Below are positions 24,510-29,011 of a DNA stretch of 29,011 bases, piece after piece. A program made the position numbers and the translations under genes. The notes beneath the pieces were generated by a model. That model was given only the letters and a program-made list of their open reading frames with translations. It had not been told where the DNA came from and ran no database searches. Where the stretch lies: contig CAJTJA010000028.1 of the NCBI GenBank assembly GCA_910576845.1, positions 1 through 29,011 on the forward strand. The letters run 5' to 3'. Position 1 is the first letter of the stretch, and each line of letters opens with the position of its first letter. The stretch comes from an uncultured Oscillibacter sp. (GTDB lineage Bacteria > Bacillota > Clostridia > Oscillospirales > Oscillospiraceae).

Positions 24510-25511
24510 TTATCCAGCGGCGGCGTACTGCTTCAGATATTCATCCACATTCCCTGCGTCCACCGCTTCAAAGGGAATGTCCATATCGCCATCCTGATAG
24601 GTACCCTTGGCAAGGCCAAGCGCGACATCCGCACTGCAGTAGCCCTGATTACGGGCATTTTGGAAAACCGACATAGACAGATCTCCCGCTTTGATGCTGT
24701 TGCAGGCTTCCTCTGTTGCGTCTGTACCAACCACAATGATGGAATCCAGCTTATCCGCGGTGCGGACCGCCTCAATGGCCCCAAGAGCCATGTTGTCATT
24801 TTGGCTGACAATAGCCGACACCTCCGGGAAGCTCTTGAGCCAGTCGTCTGTAATATTCATGGCCTTAGCGCGATCCCATTCCGCTGTTTGTTCAGCCAGC
24901 ATTTCCACATCGGGACGCTTTTCCGCCAGCACTTCATTCAGGCCCTTCTTGCGTCCGATCTGTCCGGAATGACCAATGGGGCCCATCAGATAGCAGAACT
25001 TCGCATTTTCAGGAAGGTTTTCCGCCAACCACTCTCCTTGAATGATACCCGCTTGGTAATCGTCCGACCCGACATAGATATATTCCCCGCCGTTGGTTCT
25101 GGTGTTCACACACACCACCGGAATACCGGCTGCATTCGCGGCCTCGACTGCCGGAGTCAGTGCGTCTACATCCCGCGGCCAAAGCACAATTGCCTTAACC
25201 TTGGAATTGATAAGCTGATCGACGTTGGTGAGCTGAACGTTCACATCGCCCTGGGCGTTGAGAATTTGCAGCTCGACTTCGTCCTTGTGTTCCTCGCCGT
25301 ATTCCATCATGCCCTCATACAGGATGCGGTCAAAAACGTCACCTGTATTTTGCAAAGAAACGCCAATCAAAACCTTTTCCTGTCCATTGCCTGAAGCCTG
25401 GTTTCCGCCTCCGCTGCCGGCGTCCGGCGCAGCACTTCCGCCGCCTGAGCAAGCCGTCATCGCCAGCAAGACCGCAGACACCATCAGCATAACCAACCAT
25501 TTCTGTTTCAT
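24510..25511 (-). CDS. Sugar-binding lipoprotein of ribose/galactose/inositol-type ABC transporter
   Basis: Extracellular solute-binding protein of the periplasmic-binding-protein type 1 family (RbsB/IbpA-like). ATG 25511 is chosen: GGAGG lies about 8 bases upstream and the protein starts with a lipoprotein signal peptide, MKQKW..., with the lipobox AMTAC giving an acylated Cys at 21, then a Gly/Ser/Ala-rich linker. The 333-aa protein then shows VLIGVSLQNTGDVFDRIL, QGDVNVQLTNVDQLI, KAIVLWPRD, GIPVVCVNTR, VGSDDYQAG, VSQNDNMALGAIEA and VVGTDATEEA, all typical. The ligand is unknown; the neighbouring IolE-like and PIG-L enzymes suggest a cyclitol, aminosugar or conjugate. Confidence 0.94.
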   Translation of the reverse strand: MKQKWLVMLMVSAVLLAMTACSGGGSAAPDAGSGGGNQASGNGQEKVLIGVSLQNTGDVFDRILYEGMMEYGEEHKDEVELQILNAQGDVNVQLTNVDQLINSKVKAIVLWPRDVDALTPAVEAANAAGIPVVCVNTRTNGGEYIYVGSDDYQAGIIQGEWLAENLPENAKFCYLMGPIGHSGQIGRKKGLNEVLAEKRPDVEMLAEQTAEWDRAKAMNITDDWLKSFPEVSAIVSQNDNMALGAIEAVRTADKLDSIIVVGTDATEEACNSIKAGDLSMSVFQNARNQGYCSADVALGLAKGTYQDGDMDIPFEAVDAGNVDEYLKQYAAAG

Positions 25512-25567
25512 TGTGGAGGCCTCCTTATTTTTTAATTTATATTCTTTCAGTTCGATACTTCCGGGCT

Positions 25568-26251
25568 TCACGGGAGCAGTCTGTAATCAGGAGGGTTCTC
25601 AAAAGAGAGATGTGCTTTAAAACCCTCCGCATAGGCGCAGCCGGCCTGCAGGCCGCGGTACATGCCCATAGCCTCTATGCAGTGCATGTAATCCTGCTCC
25701 AGTTCCACCTGGGACTTATGACATGCGAGCATAGAGCGTTTTTTCTCCATCTGCGCCGAGATATCCACGTACTGTTCCGGCTGGTAATTAAAGCCTCCGT
25801 TGGGCTCCCAGAAAAACACTTTCGGAAGCTTATCAATAGGAGGATACTCTGTCTGCTGGTTTTTCCATTTGAGGCAAAGCAGCGCCTGTTTGACAATATT
25901 ACCGATAATGTGGTGATCAACGCTGGAATCATCCGGCCAATGCGTGAAAATCACATCGGGATTTGCCCAGCGAATCACATTAATGATAGCATCCCGAGTG
26001 GGGTTGTCGTCCACAATGCGCTCAGGCAAACCAATAAACTTCGTCTCAACACCTGCAATCTTGGCCGATTCAAGCTGCTCTTCCCTGCGGATTGCCGACA
26101 ATTCTTCGCGGCTGTACTTATAGTGTCCGATATCACCGCTTGTGACGACGCAAAATTTGACGGTATCGCCTCGCTCAACATAGCGGAGCATGGTGCCGCC
26201 GGCATAAATGTCAATGTCGTCAGGATGTGCGCCAATTGCCAGTACGTTCAT
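25568..26251 (-). CDS. PIG-L (LmbE-like) family zinc N-deacetylase
   Basis: Zinc enzymes of this family remove N-acetyl groups from GlcNAc linked to inositol (MshB, PIG-L), malate (BshB) or other sugars. The 227-aa protein starts with MNVLAIGAHPDDIDI, including the metal motif AHPDD (8-12), then GGTMLR and TSGDIGHYK; the third metal ligand region reads HWPDDSSVDHHIIG instead of the frequent HPDH. The C-terminal part is full length. It lies 56 bases before the binding-protein gene and 116 after the IolE-like gene, so it is part of a catabolic operon rather than a low-molecular-weight thiol pathway. An N-acetylated sugar or pseudodisaccharide substrate is inferred. Confidence 0.9.
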   Translation of the reverse strand: MNVLAIGAHPDDIDIYAGGTMLRYVERGDTVKFCVVTSGDIGHYKYSREELSAIRREEQLESAKIAGVETKFIGLPERIVDDNPTRDAIINVIRWANPDVIFTHWPDDSSVDHHIIGNIVKQALLCLKWKNQQTEYPPIDKLPKVFFWEPNGGFNYQPEQYVDISAQMEKKRSMLACHKSQVELEQDYMHCIEAMGMYRGLQAGCAYAEGFKAHLSFENPPDYRLLP

Positions 26252-26319
26252 CTTTTTCCTCCTTTATACTTTTATATTGATTGCCCAAAAGCAGGAAATC
26301 ATTGCGAACAAATGTCCCG

Positions 26320-26360
26320 TTGGCGGGTCTCTCCGCCAAGGCGAGGCTGCAGCCTCCGCC
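26320..26360. repeat. Two adjacent hairpins in the IolE-like/PIG-L gap
   Basis: TTGGCGG (26320-26326)/CCGCCAA (26333-26339) and the nearly self-complementary GGCGAGGCT/AGCCTCCGCC (26340-26360), directly after the stop of the IolE-like gene on the minus strand. They may stabilise the 3' end of the first cistron or partly terminate transcription; no T run follows. Confidence 0.45.
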
Positions 26361-26367
26361 GGTATGA

Positions 26368-27273
26368 TTACACGCCTGTAATTTCTTTCAAATAGGTTCG
26401 TGCCATTTTCATAAATGTGAGCGTTTTGGGGCTGGGCAGGTACTGCTCAGCCTCTACCATCATCCAGCCCTCATAACCATTGCGGGACAGTATCTCCATA
26501 ATAGGCCGGTAATCCATGCCGCCGTCGCCCGGCACGGTGAAGATACCGCATTTAACCGACGAATTGAAATCAATTTCGTAATCCCTGACTACATCCAAAA
26601 CGATTTCTCGTATATTCTTCAGATGTACATAGGCAATGCGGCCCGCAAAGCCGGTAAAGAATTTCTCAAGGTCTACGCCGCAATAGTGCAGGTGGCCGGT
26701 GTCGGCCAAAAGCCAGACAGTCTCAGCATCCGTGTTATCGCAAAAGCGTTTGGTTTCTTCGTAGGTTTCGCAGCATGTGCCGGTATGTACATGATAAACC
26801 AGCTTCATGCCAAGCCCCTTGACAAACCTGCCGGCTTCGTTCAGCCCATCCGTAAACAGTTTCCACTGCTCGTCGTCCAGCTTCTGCACCCCTTTCCAAG
26901 CGCGGTACTCACGGGGGTCCCAGCAGGATGATCCTGTACCTTCGGCCGCTACGACGACTTCACAGCCGCATTCACGCAAAAAAGCAGCCTTCTCTTTGAA
27001 CATCTGGAAATACTTGTCCCGCAGTTCCGCACAGGCAAACATCGTGTCGCACCATCCCGATGTCAGTATGAGACCGCGTTTACCCAGCTCACGTTTCATC
27101 ACATCAGGATCTTTTGGAAACTTGCGCCCCAGCTCAATTCCGGTGTAGCCAGCTTCAGCAGCCTGGCCGATGATATCCTCAAAAGAATACTCGTCGCCCA
27201 AGTCGAGCATATCGTCGTTGCACCAGCAGATCGGATGCGCTCCGAATTTAACGTTTTTAAAGATAGGTTCCAT
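26368..27273 (-). CDS. Sugar phosphate isomerase/epimerase-family TIM barrel (IolE/inosose dehydratase-like)
   Basis: First gene of the island operon. The 301-aa protein matches the AP-endonuclease-2-type TIM-barrel family that includes myo-inosose-2 dehydratase (IolE) and ketose epimerases. The N-terminus VKFGAHPICWCNDD resembles the IolE motif (GIAPIGWTNDD), followed by AGYTGIELGRKFPKDP, a typical IolE-like element. Metal-ligand candidates: E in VVVAAEG, H in YHVHTGT, D and H in LLADTGHLHYCGVD, and E in WMMVEAEQYLP. The length equals IolE's. Without other iol genes (iolC, iolD, iolB, iolG) the strict inosose-dehydratase call is not certain; a ketose or amino-ketose epimerase or dehydratase is possible. 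Confidence 0.88.
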   Translation of the reverse strand: MEPIFKNVKFGAHPICWCNDDMLDLGDEYSFEDIIGQAAEAGYTGIELGRKFPKDPDVMKRELGKRGLILTSGWCDTMFACAELRDKYFQMFKEKAAFLRECGCEVVVAAEGTGSSCWDPREYRAWKGVQKLDDEQWKLFTDGLNEAGRFVKGLGMKLVYHVHTGTCCETYEETKRFCDNTDAETVWLLADTGHLHYCGVDLEKFFTGFAGRIAYVHLKNIREIVLDVVRDYEIDFNSSVKCGIFTVPGDGGMDYRPIMEILSRNGYEGWMMVEAEQYLPSPKTLTFMKMARTYLKEITGV

Positions 27274-27492
27274 AATTGTTCACCTCGTGTAATAAAGAGT
27301 GACAGACGGTCTGAAAGAGCGCCTGCCCGGTCCGTCTCAAGCCCATGGAAAACGAAAAAATGTACTAATGTTGAAATCAGGTATCACCTGGGGTCTTTTG
27401 AAGGATTATGCTTTTTACGCTCCTTTCTTCCTCAGCTTACCTCGCCGTGGATGTTAGTGCAAAATTCGAAAACCAAATTTTAATGTGAATTT

Positions 27493-27521
27493 ATTGTATA
27501 TTATAATATTAATTTTGTCAA
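27493..27521 (-). promoter_or_regulatory. Strong promoter of the catabolic island operon
   Basis: On the minus strand TTGACA (27516-27521), exactly 17 bases, TACAAT (27493-27498). Transcription would start near 27486, leaving a leader of about 215 bases before the IolE-like start. The leader holds an AGACGG/CCGTCT stem and the palindrome CAGGT-ATC-ACCTG (27378-27390). A TTCGAA-centred sequence at about 27468 might be a LacI-type operator half; that part is weak. Confidence 0.7.
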
Positions 27522-27860
27522 CACAACTTCTGCATTTTGTCTGTATTGTAAAATAATTTTCCTAAAATTTATGCAAATTGAATATATTATGACAGGCATT
27601 TAGAAATTATTGCTATTTTCGAAAGATGGCCTGGCGGCACTTCCTTTCAAATTTAATAATATTAAAAATCAAAAAATCGCCTTATTTTCAAGCAGTCTGC
27701 TTGCATGCTTACAGCGGCAGATCATTTCCGCATATGCCGGTCATCCAGAATTCTGCCCAATCAAAAAAGTCTCATCTTAAATCGGGCTCTTATAGTCACC
27801 GCGGTTGAAAAGAAGCAAATACTTCTTTTCAACCGGCGGGCCAACGGGGCGCAGAGGGCA
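27522..27860. other. AT-rich non-coding stretch upstream of the catabolic operon
   Basis: No credible gene. The part 27522-27680 is strikingly AT-rich; the rest is mixed. At 27803-27834 a perfect 13-bp hairpin (GGTTGAAAAGAAG/CTTCTTTTCAACC, 6-base loop) occurs with no T tract on either strand. Short open frames here have no ribosome binding sites. Confidence 0.6.
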
Positions 27861-27891
27861 AAAAAGCCTCTGGCCAGGCTGGCCAGAGGCT
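27860..27891 (-). terminator. Terminator for the minus-strand aminotransferase transcript
   Basis: On the minus strand AGCCTCTGGCC and GGCCAGAGGCT (11-bp perfect stem, 5-base loop, 27865-27891) are followed by TTTTTTG. It lies 225 bases beyond the aminotransferase stop. Confidence 0.8.
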
Positions 27892-28115
27892 GTGTTTCCA
27901 TTTTTACTATTCACTTTTTATCATCCGTATTCCGGGCTTGCCCTGCCGCTAAGGCAAGAAAGGCCCCCTCCACGAAAACGGCGATATACTTTCGGAGCCC
28001 GGATCGGATGAGAAAGGTTTCCGCGACAAGGATGAAACGCAGCTTGCACTGCCTATCTCTTTCCGTTCGGAAACAATGGCACCTGGTCCAAGCCGCCGCT
28101 GAAGAATCTTTGCAT

Positions 28116-28943
28116 TTACATCGTTTGGGAGGCAAAAAACTCTTTTAACAGACCGCTTACCATCACAGGCACATTCTCCGGAAGGCCATAAAACATAGGC
28201 AGCCTTAAAAGCCGGTTGCTTTCCGCAGTTGTATAGCGGTCAATTCCATGAAATACTCCCCGCACGGTTCCCGCCGGCGAGGAATGCAGAGGTACATAGT
28301 GAAAAGCCGTCCCAATTCCACGCTCTTTTAAAAACCGAATCAGCCTGGTTCGCTGTTCAACATCCTTTACCTTCACATAAAACATGTGTGCATTGTGCCG
28401 GCATTCCGGCGGGACTTTCGGAAGTTCTATCCATCCGCAATCTTGCAGCGGCCGCAGCGCATCCATATAAGCCTTCCAGCTTCTGAGCCGGTCCGCATTG
28501 ATTTCCTCTGCGGCCTCCAGCTGTCCGTAAAGATAAGCCGCGTTCAGCTCACTGGGAAGATAGGAGGACCCGACATCCACCCAAGTATATTTATCCACCT
28601 GCCCACGCAAAAACCGGGACCGGTTCGTCCCCTTTTCCCGCAAAATTTCCGCCCGCTCAATCAATTCCGGATGATTGACAATCAGTGCGCCGCCCTCGCC
28701 CATACTGTAATTCTTTGTCTCATGGAAACTGTAACATCCCAAATCGCCGATTGTCCCCAGGGCTTTCCCTTTCCAGCTGCTCATGACGCCTTGGGCCGCG
28801 TCTTCGACAACCAGCAGATGATGCCTTCCCGCAATCTCCAAAATCTCATCCATCTCACAGGACACCCCTGCATAATGGACCGGGACGATCGCTTTTGTCC
28901 TCGAAGTAATTGCCGCTTCAATCAATCTTTCATTGATATTCAT
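28116..28943 (-). CDS. DegT/DnrJ/EryC1 (WecE-like) sugar aminotransferase, N-terminus missing
   Basis: PLP enzyme that aminates dTDP-4-keto-6-deoxy-sugars for surface polysaccharides; closest to WecE/RffA (dTDP-4-amino-4,6-dideoxygalactose transaminase). 275 residues from an internal Met are visible against about 370 for a complete protein. Seen: KAIVPVHYAGVSCEMDEI, VVEDAAQG, the PLP-lysine region CYSFHETKNYSMGEGGA, VGSSYLPSELNAAYL and the C-terminal PMFYGLPENV. Just before the Met, RPDT still matches the family (usually DIRPDT), then similarity ends and a stop codon occurs in frame near 28980. The N-terminal third that completes the PLP site is not present in this frame, so the gene is truncated by a rearrangement or by an assembly join. 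Confidence 0.85.
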   Translation of the reverse strand: MNINERLIEAAITSRTKAIVPVHYAGVSCEMDEILEIAGRHHLLVVEDAAQGVMSSWKGKALGTIGDLGCYSFHETKNYSMGEGGALIVNHPELIERAEILREKGTNRSRFLRGQVDKYTWVDVGSSYLPSELNAAYLYGQLEAAEEINADRLRSWKAYMDALRPLQDCGWIELPKVPPECRHNAHMFYVKVKDVEQRTRLIRFLKERGIGTAFHYVPLHSSPAGTVRGVFHGIDRYTTAESNRLLRLPMFYGLPENVPVMVSGLLKEFFASQTM

Positions 28944-28948
28944 CGTAT

Positions 28949-29011
28949 CCGGGCGATTACGTGGGCTACCTGCACAACGCTAAGATCATCAAGGGCACCA
29001 CTACCACCACC
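28949..29011 (+). other. Foreign-looking coding fragment at the right edge
   Basis: The plus strand reads, in one frame, PGDYVGYLHNAKIIKG then a run of Thr, with codon choice (CTG, CAC, AAC, ATC, AAG, ACC) unlike the flanking island and typical of a highly expressed gene. Too short to identify. It replaces the sequence expected upstream of the aminotransferase. Confidence 0.3.

Noticed and set aside
27911..28135. 74-codon minus-strand frame between the aminotransferase and its terminator
   Set aside because: TTG start without a ribosome binding site, overlapping the aminotransferase end by 20 bases. The last 45 residues look slightly protein-like and could be a remnant, but I could not support a gene.

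Overview
The window looks like chromosome of a moderately GC-rich, anaerobic, low-GC-lineage Gram-positive bacterium of the Clostridia (Oscillospiraceae/Ruminococcaceae-like is my best guess). Reasons: a PolC-type replicative polymerase, a pyrH-frr-uppS-cdsA-dxr-rseP-ispG-polC gene order, a clostridial-style Rex repressor, rubrerythrin, an S-layer-homology protein, AGGAGG-type ribosome binding sites and several GTG/TTG starts. The taxon is an inference; no rRNA is present.

Layout. (1) 1-9514, minus strand: a housekeeping run read from pyrH towards polC: UMP kinase, ribosome recycling factor, undecaprenyl-PP synthase, an unknown 136-aa protein, CDP-DAG synthase, DXP reductoisomerase, RseP-type site-2 protease, IspG, and the N-terminal 871 residues of PolC, which runs off the left edge. 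It links UMP supply, translation recycling, isoprenoid (MEP) precursors, the undecaprenyl lipid carrier and phospholipid synthesis. (2) 9640-16045, plus strand: M19 dipeptidase, galactokinase, class II galactose-1-phosphate uridylyltransferase (with terminator), ilvD with its own strong promoter, and a PAP2 phosphatase ending in a strong terminator. (3) 16046-18300, minus strand: an unusual 69-aa Cys-rich mini-protein, then rex followed 20 bases later by an SLH-domain protein. (4) 18353-19147, plus strand: promoter, tRNA-Arg(CCG), terminator, rubrerythrin. (5) 19148-19598: gene-poor debris. (6) 19599-27521, minus strand: a catabolic island of visibly lower GC: IolE-like isomerase/dehydratase, PIG-L deacetylase, ribose/inositol-type ABC transporter (binding protein, ATPase, permease), zinc-dependent polyol dehydrogenase and a LacI-type regulator. 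(7) 27522-29011: AT-rich non-coding DNA, a terminator, and a DegT/WecE aminotransferase whose N-terminus is lost at an abrupt junction near 28950.

Main points of interest. The ABC permease is split by a 161-bp MITE-like element with perfect 17-bp terminal inverted repeats and a TA target duplication; removing the element and one TA restores the reading frame exactly. The catabolic island combines a sugar-N-deacetylase-type enzyme with an inosose-dehydratase-like enzyme and a polyol dehydrogenase, which suggests uptake and breakdown of an N-acetylated sugar or an aminosugar-polyol conjugate; this is a hypothesis, and the transporter is probably broken in this strain. The 69-aa protein (20 Cys) and a roughly 105-nt foldable sequence next to it are the most unusual small features.
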